NCBI RefSeq assembly: GCF_003368325.1
Contig: NZ_CP031467.1
Coordinates: forward strand, 1,922,001-1,986,000
DNA from: Paraburkholderia caffeinilytica
GTDB taxonomy: Bacteria; Pseudomonadota; Gammaproteobacteria; Burkholderiales; Burkholderiaceae
Reading direction: 5' to 3'
Length of the DNA stretch: 64,000 bases
Below are positions 18,246 to 27,223 of the stretch, in pieces. Numbering within the stretch: the stretch's first letter is position 1; every line of letters begins with the position of its first letter. The notes beneath the pieces were generated by a model. The model was given only the letters and a program-made list of their open reading frames with translations, was not told the origin of the DNA and ran no database searches. A program made the position numbers and the translations under genes.

Positions 18246-18376
18246 AACTCCAACTCCAACTCCAACCCCAACCCCAACCCCGATCACGATCACGATTGCG
18301 ATTGCGATTGCGATTGCGATTGGAACGGCAACAGTAACGGTGGCAGTGGCAGTGGCAGTGGCAGTGGCAGTGGCAA
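18246..18376. repeat. Contiguous hexanucleotide arrays
   Basis: Successive hexamer families run in one unbroken 6-bp phase: AACTCC x3, AACCCC x3, GATCAC x2, GATTGC x4, four variant hexamers, then GGCAGT x5. Neighbouring families differ by one or a few bases, as if one array had expanded and drifted stepwise. The tract lies at the centre of the inverted-repeat element. Confidence 0.8.
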
Positions 18377-18953
18377 TTGTGATGGCGGTGCAATGACGAG
18401 TTACTGCACGGTCGCGAAACGCGAGCATCAAAACGTGGTGGGTAGTTTTATGAAGCAGAACGCGAGATCACAAATGCAGGAGCCGAAACGTAGCGGTGGT
18501 TTTGTGAAGTACGCTTCGGCGCGCGCAGCGCCGCCGGAAGTATGACGCCCTTGTCACTAGCCTATGCAGGTGCACGAACACAGATTCCAGATGCACCACT
18601 ACCCGTTGCGAGCTGCGGGACCCGCTTAGCAGGATCGGTGTGGGCCGCTTTCTCTTGCTTACTTCTCTTTGCGGCGGCAAAGAGAAGTGAGTGCCTGCCC
18701 CGCACAGGGGCGAACGCTAATAGACCACTAACAATTCAAGGAAAGGCACCAAGGCCAGATCAAGAAAAACCCACCGCCGCAGGCAAACACCCAAACAACC
18801 AACAACCGCCGAACAGGCAAAAATCCCAATCCCCCGCCTGAAAGGCAAAAACAAGAGATAGCCCGCAATAACCCTTCTTTTCGACCCATCGCGCCGCAGG
18901 CAAATAAACAACAATCACCATCACCAGCACTAAAGGCAAGCAAAGCAAACCTC

Positions 18954-19460
18954 ATGGCAACCACGACCGCAAACCAGCAAGCCGCGCCCGCTTCCCCGGG
19001 CCCCTTGAAGCGCATCCTCCTGATCGCCCTCATCGCGATCATCGCCGCAGGCGCCGCCGGCGCGGGTGTGTGGTTCTACATGTCCAAGCGCACCCCGGCC
19101 CCGGCGTCGGCGGCAACCGCCAGCGCACCGGCGCCACTCCCCGTGCCGATCTTCTTCCCGCTCGAATCGATGACGGTCAACCTGCAATCGGACGACGGTC
19201 AGCAACACTTCCTGCGGATCGGCCTGACGCTCAAGCTCACCGACCCGAAAATCCAGCAGGAACTCACCGACCATATGCCGGAAGTGCGCAGCCGCATCCT
19301 CCTCGCACTGTCGAATAAACACCCGGAAGAACTCGCGCCGCTCGAGGGCAAACGCGCGCTGGCGACCGAACTCCAGACGCTGATCGAACAGCCGACCGAC
19401 AAAGGCGCGGCGCCAATCCACGTCCAGGACGTGCTGTTCACCGAATTCGTCGTGCAGTGA
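18954..19460 (+). CDS. fliL: Flagellar basal body-associated protein FliL
   Basis: The protein has 168 residues with one N-terminal membrane segment (ILLIALIAIIAAGAAGAGVWFYM) and a periplasmic domain with the FliL pattern PIFFPLESMTVNLQSDDG and FLRIGLTLKLTD. FliL surrounds the MotAB stator and supports torque. It is the first gene after the repeat element and begins fliLMNOPQR. No class II-type box was found in the 110 bp before it, so its promoter is unclear. Confidence 0.95.
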   Translation: MATTTANQQAAPASPGPLKRILLIALIAIIAAGAAGAGVWFYMSKRTPAPASAATASAPAPLPVPIFFPLESMTVNLQSDDGQQHFLRIGLTLKLTDPKIQQELTDHMPEVRSRILLALSNKHPEELAPLEGKRALATELQTLIEQPTDKGAAPIHVQDVLFTEFVVQ

Positions 19461-19537
19461 TGTTCTCAGTGACGTTCTCAGTGGCGTTACTAAGCGCTGC
19501 CATCATTAACCGCTTCGGGACGCACGAGGAATAAGGA

Positions 19538-20536
19538 ATGGGCCACGAAGAGTTCATGTCCCAGGAGGAGGTCGATGCCCTCCTCAAGGGCGTCACCGGT
19601 GAGTCCGACTCGGAAACCGAGCAGGCCGACCGTGCGGGCGTACGCCCGTACAACATCGCGACGCAGGAACGCATCGTCCGCGGCCGGATGCCCGGCCTCG
19701 AAATCATCAACGACCGCTTCGCGCGTCTGTTGCGCGTCGGCATCTTCAACTTCATGCGGCGCTCGGCGGAAATCTCCGTCGGCCCGGTGAAGGTGCAGAA
19801 GTACAGCGAATTCACCCGCAACCTGCCGATCCCGACCAACCTGAACCTGGTCCACGTGAAGCCGTTGCGCGGCACCTCGCTGTTCGTGTTCGATCCGAAT
19901 CTGGTGTTCTTCGTGGTCGACAACCTGTTCGGCGGCGACGGGCGTTTCCATACCCGCGTCGAGGGTCGCGATTTCACGGCAACCGAGCAGCGCATCATCA
20001 TGAAGCTGCTCAATCTCACGTTCGAGCACTACGCGGCGTCGTGGAAAAGCGTGCGCCCGCTGCAGTTCGAATTCGTGCGCTCCGAAATGCATACGCAGTT
20101 CGCCAACGTGGCGACGCCCAACGAAATCGTCATCGTCACGCAGTTCTCGATCGAGTTCGGCACGACGGGCGGCACGCTGCACATCTGCATGCCGTATTCG
20201 ATGATCGAGCCGATCCGCGACATTCTCTCGTCGCCGATCCAGGGCGAGGCGCTCGAAGTCGACCGCCGCTGGGTCCGCGTGTTGTCGCAGCAGGTGCAGG
20301 CAGCAGAAGTGGAACTGACCGCCGACCTCGCACAGGTGCCGGTCACGTTCGAACAGATCCTGAACATGCGCAAAGGCGATGTTCTGCCGATCAACATCCC
20401 CGAACGCATCACGGCGAAAGTCGATGGCGTGCCGGTGATGGAGTGCGGCTACGGAATTTTCAATGGTCAGTACGCGTTGCGGGTCCAGAAAATGATCAGC
20501 GCAGCCGACACGATGAAGGATGGTGGATATGAGTGA
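19538..20536 (+). CDS. fliM: Flagellar motor switch protein FliM
   Basis: The protein has 332 residues. The N-terminal CheY-P-binding motif is present as MSQEEVDALLKG. The middle domain (RLLRVGIFNFMRRSAEISVG) contacts FliG, and the C-terminal surface-presentation domain (RKGDVLPINIPERI, quoted as KGDVLPINIPERI) pairs with FliN. FliM forms the C-ring wall that sets rotation sense. The preceding GAGGAATAAGG gives a good ribosome-binding site. It overlaps fliN. Confidence 0.97.
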   Translation: MGHEEFMSQEEVDALLKGVTGESDSETEQADRAGVRPYNIATQERIVRGRMPGLEIINDRFARLLRVGIFNFMRRSAEISVGPVKVQKYSEFTRNLPIPTNLNLVHVKPLRGTSLFVFDPNLVFFVVDNLFGGDGRFHTRVEGRDFTATEQRIIMKLLNLTFEHYAASWKSVRPLQFEFVRSEMHTQFANVATPNEIVIVTQFSIEFGTTGGTLHICMPYSMIEPIRDILSSPIQGEALEVDRRWVRVLSQQVQAAEVELTADLAQVPVTFEQILNMRKGDVLPINIPERITAKVDGVPVMECGYGIFNGQYALRVQKMISAADTMKDGGYE

Positions 20537-20993
20537 CGTGAACGCAAAGACTGAGGCCGAACTGGCCGCCGGCGAGCCGCAAGTGGCCGCCGACGCAACC
20601 AGCGCCGAAGACGAAGCGGCGATGGCCGACTGGGCCAGCGCGCTGGCCGAGCAGAACGACAACACGGAAGTCAGCGCGACCACCGCAGGCGTGTTCCAGC
20701 CGCTCTCGAAGGTCGAACCGACCTCGACGCGCAACGACATCGACATGATTCTGGACATCCCCGTCCAGATGACCGTCGAACTCGGCCGCACCAAGATCGC
20801 GATCCGCAACCTGCTGCAGCTCGCGCAAGGTTCGGTCGTGGAACTGGACGGCATGGCAGGCGAACCGATGGACGTGCTGGTCAACGGCTGCCTGATCGCT
20901 CAAGGCGAAGTGGTGGTCGTGAACGACAAGTTCGGTATCCGTCTGACCGACATCATCACGCCGTCCGAACGTATCCGGAAGCTGAATCGATGA
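20529..20993 (+). CDS. fliN: Flagellar motor switch protein FliN
   Basis: The protein has 154 residues from the ATG at 20529; an in-frame ATG at 20520 would add three residues. GGATGGTGGAT before 20529 favours the shorter form. The C-terminal 80 residues are the FliN/SpoA domain: [50 protein letters not shown]. FliN forms the C-ring base and docks FliH-FliI. Its stop overlaps the fliO start (ATGA). Confidence 0.95.
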   Translation: MSDVNAKTEAELAAGEPQVAADATSAEDEAAMADWASALAEQNDNTEVSATTAGVFQPLSKVEPTSTRNDIDMILDIPVQMTVELGRTKIAIRNLLQLAQGSVVELDGMAGEPMDVLVNGCLIAQGEVVVVNDKFGIRLTDIITPSERIRKLNR

Positions 20994-21664
20994 AATGCAT
21001 CGCCGGTCGTGCCGCGTTGCGCAGGCCATCGCATGCGTCAATTGCGTCACCTGCGTCACTTGCCTCACGCCCTGTTCTCCGTCGCGCCGTGCTTACGCCG
21101 ACCATCGCGACAACAGCGGCGAGTTCGATGCTGATGTTCGCCCTGACCTCCGTGACGACACTCGCCCCATCAGCCGCCTACGCGGCCGACATGAACGCGG
21201 TCAACAACGCCGCGAAAATCGCGTCGGGCGTGGGTGCGGGCACGGCCGTTCCGGCGCTCGGCGTCGGCGCGGTGCTGCAAACCATCGTCGGCCTGCTGGT
21301 CGTGATCGGTCTGGTGTTCGCCTGTGCATGGCTTGCGCGCCGCTTCGGCCTGCAGCCCGCCAATCGCGGCGGTCTGGTGAAAACGATCGGCGGCGCCTCG
21401 CTCGGCGGCAAGGAGCGGGTCGCGGTGGTGGAGATCGGCGAAACATGGCTCGTGCTCGGCACGGCGCCCGGCAATGTGCGCCTGCTGCACACGATGCCCG
21501 CCGGTTCGGTCGCGCTCGATCCGGTCGCAGGCTCGCAACCGGCTACACCAGGCGCATCGGGTACCGCGGCGGCGTTGCCCGGCACCTTCGGTCAACGCTT
21601 TCGCGATGCTTTGAAAGGCGAAGTGGGCAAACGTTTCAATGGCCAGGGCAGCGGGGATCGGTAA
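20990..21664 (+). CDS. fliO: Flagellar biosynthetic protein FliO
   Basis: The protein has 224 residues, long for FliO because of an N-terminal stretch of about 65 residues ending in [12 protein letters not shown], which looks like a signal or membrane segment ([21 protein letters not shown]). A membrane helix follows ([19 protein letters not shown]), then the FliO cytoplasmic motif [17 protein letters not shown] and [15 protein letters not shown]. FliO helps assemble the FliP ring. The start overlaps the fliN stop; a shorter start inside is possible. Confidence 0.9.
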   Translation: MKCIAGRAALRRPSHASIASPASLASRPVLRRAVLTPTIATTAASSMLMFALTSVTTLAPSAAYAADMNAVNNAAKIASGVGAGTAVPALGVGAVLQTIVGLLVVIGLVFACAWLARRFGLQPANRGGLVKTIGGASLGGKERVAVVEIGETWLVLGTAPGNVRLLHTMPAGSVALDPVAGSQPATPGASGTAAALPGTFGQRFRDALKGEVGKRFNGQGSGDR

Positions 21665-22497
21665 TGCAGTTCAGTCTTCCATCAGCGCAACCCGCGCGTC
21701 ACGTTCACGCCGCTCGCCTGTCCCGCGCCGCCTCGAAAGTCGTTGCCGTCCTGCGCCGTGTCGCGCCAGTCGCCTTACCGGCGCTGATGCTCGCGCTGCC
21801 GACGCTGTCGTTTGCACAAGCCGCCGGCTTGCCGGCCTTCAATACGAGTCCGGGCCCGAACGGCGGCACGACCTATTCGCTGAGCGTGCAGACGATGCTG
21901 CTGCTCACGATGCTGTCGTTCCTGCCGGCGATGGTGCTGATGATGACGAGCTTCACGCGCATCATCATCGTGTTGTCGCTGTTGCGCCAGGCGCTCGGCA
22001 CGACCACCACGCCGCCTAACCAGGTGCTGGTCGGTCTCGCGCTGTTCCTCACGCTGTTCGTGATGTCTCCCGTGCTCGACAAGGCTTATAACGACGGCTA
22101 CAAACCGTTCTCCGACGGCTCGATGCCGATGGAAACCGCCGTCAACCGCGGCCTCGCACCATTCAAGACATTCATGCTGCGCCAGACCCGCGAAAGCGAT
22201 CTCGCGCTGTTCGCCCGCATCTCGCACGCCGCGCCGATGCAAGGTCCGGAAGACGTGCCGCTGTCGCTGCTGGTGCCGTCGTTCGTGACGAGCGAACTGA
22301 AAACGGGTTTCCAGATCGGCTTCACGATTTTCATCCCGTTCCTCATCATCGACATGGTGGTGGCGAGCGTGCTGATGTCGATGGGGATGATGATGGTGTC
22401 GCCCGCCACCATCTCGCTGCCCTTCAAGCTGATGCTGTTCGTGCTGGTCGACGGCTGGCAATTGCTGCTCGGCTCGCTCGCGCAGAGCTTTGTTTAA
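21664..22497 (+). CDS. fliP: Flagellar export gate protein FliP
   Basis: The protein has 277 residues, beginning [12 protein letters not shown] with an N-terminal signal segment ending near LSFAQAAG. The FliP core is unmistakable: [40 protein letters not shown], and [20 protein letters not shown]. Five FliP subunits form the export channel. The ATG overlaps the fliO stop by one base (TAATG), so the longer upstream reading frame, which lies within fliO, is not used. Confidence 0.97.
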   Translation: MQFSLPSAQPARHVHAARLSRAASKVVAVLRRVAPVALPALMLALPTLSFAQAAGLPAFNTSPGPNGGTTYSLSVQTMLLLTMLSFLPAMVLMMTSFTRIIIVLSLLRQALGTTTTPPNQVLVGLALFLTLFVMSPVLDKAYNDGYKPFSDGSMPMETAVNRGLAPFKTFMLRQTRESDLALFARISHAAPMQGPEDVPLSLLVPSFVTSELKTGFQIGFTIFIPFLIIDMVVASVLMSMGMMMVSPATISLPFKLMLFVLVDGWQLLLGSLAQSFV

Positions 22498-22561
22498 CCG
22501 GCTTACTCAGTGGCGTCACTGAGTTACGCCACTCAACCCTTCACGCTTCCGGTACCACGCC

Positions 22562-22831
22562 ATGAATCAGGAATCCGTCATGACGCTCGCGCACCAGGCC
22601 ATGTATGTCGGCCTGTTGCTTGCCGCGCCGTTGCTGCTGGTCGCGCTGGTGGTCGGTCTGGTGGTGAGCCTGTTCCAGGCCGCCACGCAGATCAACGAAA
22701 CCACGCTGTCGTTCATTCCAAAGCTGCTCGCGATCGCCGTCACAATGGTGATCGCCGGTCCGTGGATGTTGACGACCATGCTCGACTACCTGCGCCAGAC
22801 GCTCACCAACATCCCGTCGCTCGTCAACTGA
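22562..22831 (+). CDS. fliQ: Flagellar export gate protein FliQ
   Basis: The protein has 89 residues with two membrane helices (AMYVGLLLAAPLLLVALVVG and AIAVTMVIAGPWMLTTMLDY) and the signature QAATQINETTLSFIPKLLA between them. FliQ subunits pack around the FliP/FliR channel. It starts 64 bp after the fliP stop, a larger gap than elsewhere in this operon. Confidence 0.97.
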   Translation: MNQESVMTLAHQAMYVGLLLAAPLLLVALVVGLVVSLFQAATQINETTLSFIPKLLAIAVTMVIAGPWMLTTMLDYLRQTLTNIPSLVN

Positions 22832-22877
22832 GCGCGGCCCCGGTCCACGCCCGTCGCGTCCCCCCTTCCCCAGCGTC

Positions 22878-23660
22878 ATGTTTTCCGTCACCTACGCCCA
22901 ACTGAACGCCTGGCTCACGGCGTTCCTGTGGCCGTTCGTGCGGATTCTCGCGCTGGTGGCGACCGCCCCCGTGCTCGGCAACCGTTCGCTGCCGACGCGC
23001 GTGAAGATCGGCCTCGCGGCCTTCATCACGATCATCGTCGCCCCCACGCTGGGCGCACTGCCGCAAGTCACGGTGTTTTCCGCCGAAGGCGTGTGGATCA
23101 TCGTCAACCAGTTCCTGATCGGCATCGCGCTCGGCATGACGATGCAGATCGTGTTTCAGGCGATCAGCGCCACCGGCGATTTTGTCGGTCTGGGCATGGG
23201 CCTCGGTTTCGCGACGTTCTTCGACGCGCAGGCGAGCAGTTCGAGCCAGGTGCTGTCGAGCTACATGAGCACGATCGCGATGCTGGTGTTTCTGGTGATC
23301 GACGGCCATCTGCAAATGATCAGCGCGCTGCTGACCACGTTTCAGTCCGTGCCGGTGTCGGCGAACATTCTGGGCGCGCCCGGCTGGCGCACGCTGGCGA
23401 ATTTCGGCAGCACCGTGTTTTCGGCGGGGCTGCTGCTGTCGCTGCCGGTGGTCGTCGCGCTTCTGATCACCAATATCTCGCTCGGCATTCTGAACCGCGC
23501 CGCGCCGCAAATCGGCGTATTCCAGATCGGCTTTCCGCTCACGATGCTGATCGGCATGCTGCTCCTGCAGCTGATGATCCCGAACATGATTCCGTTCTTC
23601 ATGCGCCTGTTCGACGTCGGCCTCGATCAGATGGGACGTGTGGCGGCCGGTTTGAAGTAG
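22878..23660 (+). CDS. fliR: Flagellar export gate protein FliR
   Basis: The protein has 260 residues with about six membrane helices. FliR features include NRSLPTRVKIGLAAFITII, EGVWIIVNQFLIGIALGMTM and FDAQASSSSQVLSSYMSTIA. One FliR completes the FliP5-FliQ4-FliR1 gate. It is the last gene of the operon; a bidirectional terminator lies between it and the convergent flgL. Confidence 0.97.
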   Translation: MFSVTYAQLNAWLTAFLWPFVRILALVATAPVLGNRSLPTRVKIGLAAFITIIVAPTLGALPQVTVFSAEGVWIIVNQFLIGIALGMTMQIVFQAISATGDFVGLGMGLGFATFFDAQASSSSQVLSSYMSTIAMLVFLVIDGHLQMISALLTTFQSVPVSANILGAPGWRTLANFGSTVFSAGLLLSLPVVVALLITNISLGILNRAAPQIGVFQIGFPLTMLIGMLLLQLMIPNMIPFFMRLFDVGLDQMGRVAAGLK

Positions 23661-23792
23661 AGCGGCTCCGCGGGCCGGCGACGGGTTTCGCGTGAGCCTC
23701 CTGCGGATTCCGGAAGAGGCAGAGAGTATGCCCCCACGCATTGCGCGTGCATCGCTCACTTCCCTTGGTCACGCATCGCCCCCCAAAAACGA

Positions 23793-23831
23793 GGAAGGGC
23801 GGAACCGGCTCACACCGGCTTCCGCCCTTCC
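23793..23831. terminator. Bidirectional terminator between fliR and flgL
   Basis: GGAAGGGCGGAA-CCGG pairs with CCGG-CTTCCGCCCTTCC, with one unpaired base and a short loop. A run of A precedes it and a T-rich stretch follows, so it can end transcription from both convergent operons. Confidence 0.75.
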
Positions 23832-23853
23832 TTGCTTCAGACTAGTCACCCGC

Positions 23854-25074
23854 CTAGTTCAGGTACTGGAACAGCGAAACACTTTGAATCTTCACAAACG
23901 CCTGCTGCGCCGCCTGCAGCGCATTTTGCGTCATCGTGTACTGGCCGATCGTCTTGGCCATGTCGGTCTGGGTCAGATCCGCGAGATTGCTCGACGTCTG
24001 CAATGTGTTGGTCTGCGTGACCGTCTGCAACGCCTGCACTTCCTGCTCGCGGCCACCCACCGCCGCCTGCGCGGTCACGACGTTGTTCATCGTGTTTTCG
24101 AGCTGGGTCATGCTGGTGTTCAGCGCGCTCTGGAAACTGGCCGTCGAGGCGCCGCCCGACACCGGCGTTTGCAGCGTGGTGATCAACTGGCTCAGGTTGG
24201 CGAACACATCCGTACTGCCTTGCGTGGCAGGGGTCACCGTGAAGCTGTCGCCCGCATTCGGCGCGCCGGTGATGTTCACCGTCTGGCCGCCGAGCGTGAT
24301 CGCCGAGCCGGCCGTGAAGGGTTGCGACGTACCCGTGGTCGCCGCCCCGGCCGGAGTAGTCTGGGTCACCGTGTAGGTGGTCGCCGACGTGAAGTTGATA
24401 CTGTACGTATCCGCATTGGCCGGATTGGTCGGGTTCGTCAAACTGACGGTGCTGATCACGCCGGTGCCCGTATTGCCGGTCGTCGCGGCCGGCACCGAAC
24501 TGGTTCCAATCGCAGCCACGCTGCCGAAGATCGCGATCCCGTTGTCACCGGTCTGGATGGTGTGCGAGGAGGTGATCTGCATGCTGGGCGTGCCGGTATC
24601 GCCCGAATAGGTCACGACGCCGGCCGAGTTCGTGGTGTACGGCTGCGCGGTGCTTTGATATCCGCCGAACAGAGCGTTGCCCTGCGGGTCGGTCGAATTG
24701 GCGAGCGTCATCAACTGGCTGCGCAAGCTCTGCAATTGCGTCGCGATCGAGCCGCGGTCGCCGTCGTTCAGCGAACCATCGCCGGCGCGCAGCACGAGCG
24801 TGTGAATGCTCTGCAACACCGTGTTGACGCTGCCGAGCGTCGAGTCTTCCTGTTGCAGCGAAGCGAGCGCCGCAGTCTGATTGGTCGTGTACTGCGACAG
24901 AGTCGTCGCCGTCGAGCTCAACAGCACCGCCTGCGCCGCGCCGAGCGGATTGTCCGACGGCGTGGAGAGACTCACGCCGCTCGAGATCTCTTGATACAAC
25001 TGCGACAACTGAGCTTGCTGATCGCTCATCGTCGCCACGTTCATATTGAAATACTGCGTACTGGAGATGCGCAT
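23854..25074 (-). CDS. flgL: Flagellar hook-filament junction protein FlgL (HAP3)
   Basis: The protein has 406 residues. The N-terminus MRISSTQYFNMNVATMSDQQ and the C-terminal helix ending QQAFVKIQSVSLFQYLN are flagellin-like and conserved in FlgL. The centre is Thr/Gly/Asn-rich and variable. FlgL joins the FlgK layer to the filament. The ATG at 25074 is chosen over a TTG six bases upstream because GAGGCG is well spaced. It follows flgK by 10 bp. Confidence 0.95.
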   Translation of the reverse strand: MRISSTQYFNMNVATMSDQQAQLSQLYQEISSGVSLSTPSDNPLGAAQAVLLSSTATTLSQYTTNQTAALASLQQEDSTLGSVNTVLQSIHTLVLRAGDGSLNDGDRGSIATQLQSLRSQLMTLANSTDPQGNALFGGYQSTAQPYTTNSAGVVTYSGDTGTPSMQITSSHTIQTGDNGIAIFGSVAAIGTSSVPAATTGNTGTGVISTVSLTNPTNPANADTYSINFTSATTYTVTQTTPAGAATTGTSQPFTAGSAITLGGQTVNITGAPNAGDSFTVTPATQGSTDVFANLSQLITTLQTPVSGGASTASFQSALNTSMTQLENTMNNVVTAQAAVGGREQEVQALQTVTQTNTLQTSSNLADLTQTDMAKTIGQYTMTQNALQAAQQAFVKIQSVSLFQYLN

Positions 25075-25084
25075 GTTCAACGCC

Positions 25085-27067
25085 TCACTGGAAGATGCCG
25101 AGTATCGTCTGGAACAGGGTCTGCGCAGTCTGGATGACCTTGCTGTTCGCCTGATAGAGCTGCTGATACTGAAGCAGGTTGGCTGCTTCTTCGTTGATGT
25201 TCACGCCCGAAACCGACTGCTGCGCAGTGGTGATCTGCGTCACCAGCGAGGTCTGTGCCGTGCTCGAGGTCTGAATCTGGTTGGTCTGGTTGCCGACCTG
25301 GTTGACGTAGTTCGCATACGCGCCCGTCAGCGTGACCGTGCCGCCGTCCAATGCCTTCGCCGTGGACAGGTTCGACAACGCCAGCGCGTTGCGGCCGTCG
25401 TTGTTCGCGCCGGTGTTCGGGCCGATGGTGAAGGTGTCGCCGTTAGCCGGTGCGCCGCTGATCGTCACCGTCACGCCGTTCATACTGCCGGCCGTCGCGT
25501 TATTGATCGTCAGCGTCGCGCCGTTGGTCGCCGAGTACGGGATGACGGGCGTCGTGGTGGTGTTGTACGTGGTGGTGGTCGGCGGCGTGCCGGCCGTCAC
25601 CGTCACGGTCGAGTTCGCCGGGAAGCCGGTCAGGCCGGTGCCGTTGTACGACAGCGTGGTGGTGGCGTTCGGCATCGTGTAGCCGGCCGTCACCGTGCCT
25701 TGCGTGATCGTGGCCGTGCCGGTATTGCTCGCCGTTGCGGCGCCGAGTACCGGTGCCGCAGCAGCGATCGCCGACGGATCCGAGGTCGCGGTGTTGAAGC
25801 TGTTCAGCGCGCCACGGGTCGGTTCGACGGTGAACGAATCGCCGGCGTTCATCGTGCCGGTGGTCGAGAAATTCAGGCCGTTGATCGGCTGGCTCAGATT
25901 GGTTGCCGAGCCCACCACGGCGCCGCTCGAATTGTCGGTCAGCGTGTAGGTGGTGCCGTTATAGGCAAGCGTGTAATCGCCGGTGGTCGGCTGCGCGGCA
26001 TTCGCGAACGAGACGCTCAGCGATGCGTTGCCGGTGTTCTGCGTATTCGCGTAGACGGTCGGGCTGCCCACCGAGAACAGCGCGCCGCCCTGGGCGCCGG
26101 CGAGCGTGATGCCGAGGCTGTTCTGCGCGTTGACCTGCGAAGCGAAGCTCACCGCGATCGCGCCGAGTTGCGCTTCGGCCGGATCGAGCGTCTGGCTGCG
26201 GAACGAGAGCAGGCCGCCGAGCGTGCCGCCCGTGACTTTGCTGTCCGGCAGGTCTTGCGGCGCGGCGGCCGGGTTCGCGCCGGCCTGGCCGAGATACTGC
26301 ACCGACAGTTCGCTGGTGTCGCCCGTCGAAGGCGCCGTGCCCAGGTTGTAGCTGTTGGTGGACGACACGAGCGGCTGGCCGTTGCTCATGAACACGCTGT
26401 AGCTGCCGTTGCTGTTCACGACATTCACGCCGATCAGTTGCGACAGGTTCGACACAGCCTGATCGCGCTGATCCATCAGCTGGTTCGGCGGCTGACCTTG
26501 CGAACTCGCCGCGGAGATCTGCCCGTTCAGCTGGGCAATCTGCTGCGTGTAGCTATTGATCTGCGAAACCGTGTTGGAGAGCTGTGTGTTGACGCTCTCG
26601 CGCAGCGAGTCGTATTGCTGACCCGCGGCATTGATCTGATTCACGAGTGTCTGCGCGCCGCTTACCGCCGTCTGACGAGTGGCCAGACTGGAGGCGTTGT
26701 TCGAGACATTCTGCAAACCGGTGAAATAGCTGGTGATCGCGCTCGCAATGCCGGCGGTCGGGCTGCCGATCAGATTGTTCAGCTGCGAGATCATAGTGTT
26801 GTACGCCGACAGCGAGCTGCCCGACGACTGTGCGTTGTTCAGCTCAGTGGTCAGGTACTGGCTGTACTGGCGCGTCACGGTGACGGTCGAGACGCCCTGC
26901 GGCAGATAGCCGGAACCTGTGTACTGGCCGCCGGTTTCGGCGTAGACCGGCGTTTCGATCGTGTAGCCCGGCGTCGACGCGTTGCTGATGTTCTGGCCGG
27001 TCGTCGTGAGTCCCCACTGGGCTGCGTTCAGTCCACTGAGTCCGAGATTGATGAGGTTGCTCGACAT
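25085..27067 (-). CDS. flgK: Flagellar hook-associated protein FlgK (HAP1)
   Basis: The protein has 660 residues. The N-terminus LINLGLSGLNAAQWGLTTTG with NISNASTPGY is the rod/hook/HAP export motif. The C-terminus (GVNINEEAANLLQYQQLYQA) is the matching helix. The middle is low in similarity and Thr/Asn/Gly-rich. FlgK forms the first junction zone on the hook. A canonical sigma28 promoter lies 60-85 bp upstream, so flgKL is a late operon separate from flgB-J. Confidence 0.97.
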   Translation of the reverse strand: MSSNLINLGLSGLNAAQWGLTTTGQNISNASTPGYTIETPVYAETGGQYTGSGYLPQGVSTVTVTRQYSQYLTTELNNAQSSGSSLSAYNTMISQLNNLIGSPTAGIASAITSYFTGLQNVSNNASSLATRQTAVSGAQTLVNQINAAGQQYDSLRESVNTQLSNTVSQINSYTQQIAQLNGQISAASSQGQPPNQLMDQRDQAVSNLSQLIGVNVVNSNGSYSVFMSNGQPLVSSTNSYNLGTAPSTGDTSELSVQYLGQAGANPAAAPQDLPDSKVTGGTLGGLLSFRSQTLDPAEAQLGAIAVSFASQVNAQNSLGITLAGAQGGALFSVGSPTVYANTQNTGNASLSVSFANAAQPTTGDYTLAYNGTTYTLTDNSSGAVVGSATNLSQPINGLNFSTTGTMNAGDSFTVEPTRGALNSFNTATSDPSAIAAAAPVLGAATASNTGTATITQGTVTAGYTMPNATTTLSYNGTGLTGFPANSTVTVTAGTPPTTTTYNTTTTPVIPYSATNGATLTINNATAGSMNGVTVTISGAPANGDTFTIGPNTGANNDGRNALALSNLSTAKALDGGTVTLTGAYANYVNQVGNQTNQIQTSSTAQTSLVTQITTAQQSVSGVNINEEAANLLQYQQLYQANSKVIQTAQTLFQTILGIFQ

Positions 27068-27124
27068 GCGTCATCCTGAAGGGCGACACCGACCGCTTGC
27101 CGCCGCGTTACTTGAACATCTTGT

Positions 27125-27151
27125 TTAACGGCCCCCGCGAGGAAAAATTGA
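27125..27151 (-). promoter_or_regulatory. Sigma28 (FliA) promoter of flgKL
   Basis: On the minus strand TCAATTTT (27144-27151), an 11-bp spacer and GCCGTTAA (27125-27132) match the FliA consensus in spacing and in most positions. It sits directly before flgK. Confidence 0.8.
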
Positions 27152-27223
27152 GGGCCATTCCGATGCTTGTTCGACGTTTGTTTCAACGTTTGCGAGGCGC
27201 GTGCAGCAAGGCTTTTTCGTCGT

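Larger units (their letters stand above)
17698..18843. repeat. Large inverted-repeat element between fliK and fliL
   Basis: No credible gene lies here. The left part (about 17700-18065) and the right part (about 18548-18843) are inverted copies of one repeat. Shared blocks include GCCTGTTCGGCGGTTGTTG, GGTGCCTTTCCTTGA, AGTGGTCTATTAGCGTTCGC, CCCTGTGCGGGGCAGGCAC and GGTAGTGGTGCATCTGGAAT. The left arm carries about 80 bp that the right lacks. Each arm contains a strong hairpin. The centre (18066-18547) differs and includes hexanucleotide arrays. I see no transposase and no target-site duplication that I can define. Similar blocks are common intergenic repeats in this genus, as I recall. Confidence 0.8.

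Noticed and set aside
18246..18376. CRISPR array
   Set aside because: Units are 6 bp without spacers; no cas genes are in the window.
18198..18431. Antisense frame through the hexamers with Ala-Thr/Ile-Ala/Val-Gly runs
   Set aside because: It is only the other strand of the same arrays; any frame in a 6-bp repeat stays open.
17976..18545. A 189-residue frame spanning the left arm and the hexanucleotide arrays
   Set aside because: The sequence is repeat-derived. The start region matches the inverted copy on the other strand in a frame that gives a different protein, and the dipeptide runs come from the hexamers. There is no clear ribosome-binding site.
18844..18953. FlhDC-type box for fliL
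   Set aside because: AATA-like bases occur but the second half-site and -10 hexamer are absent at the expected spacing.
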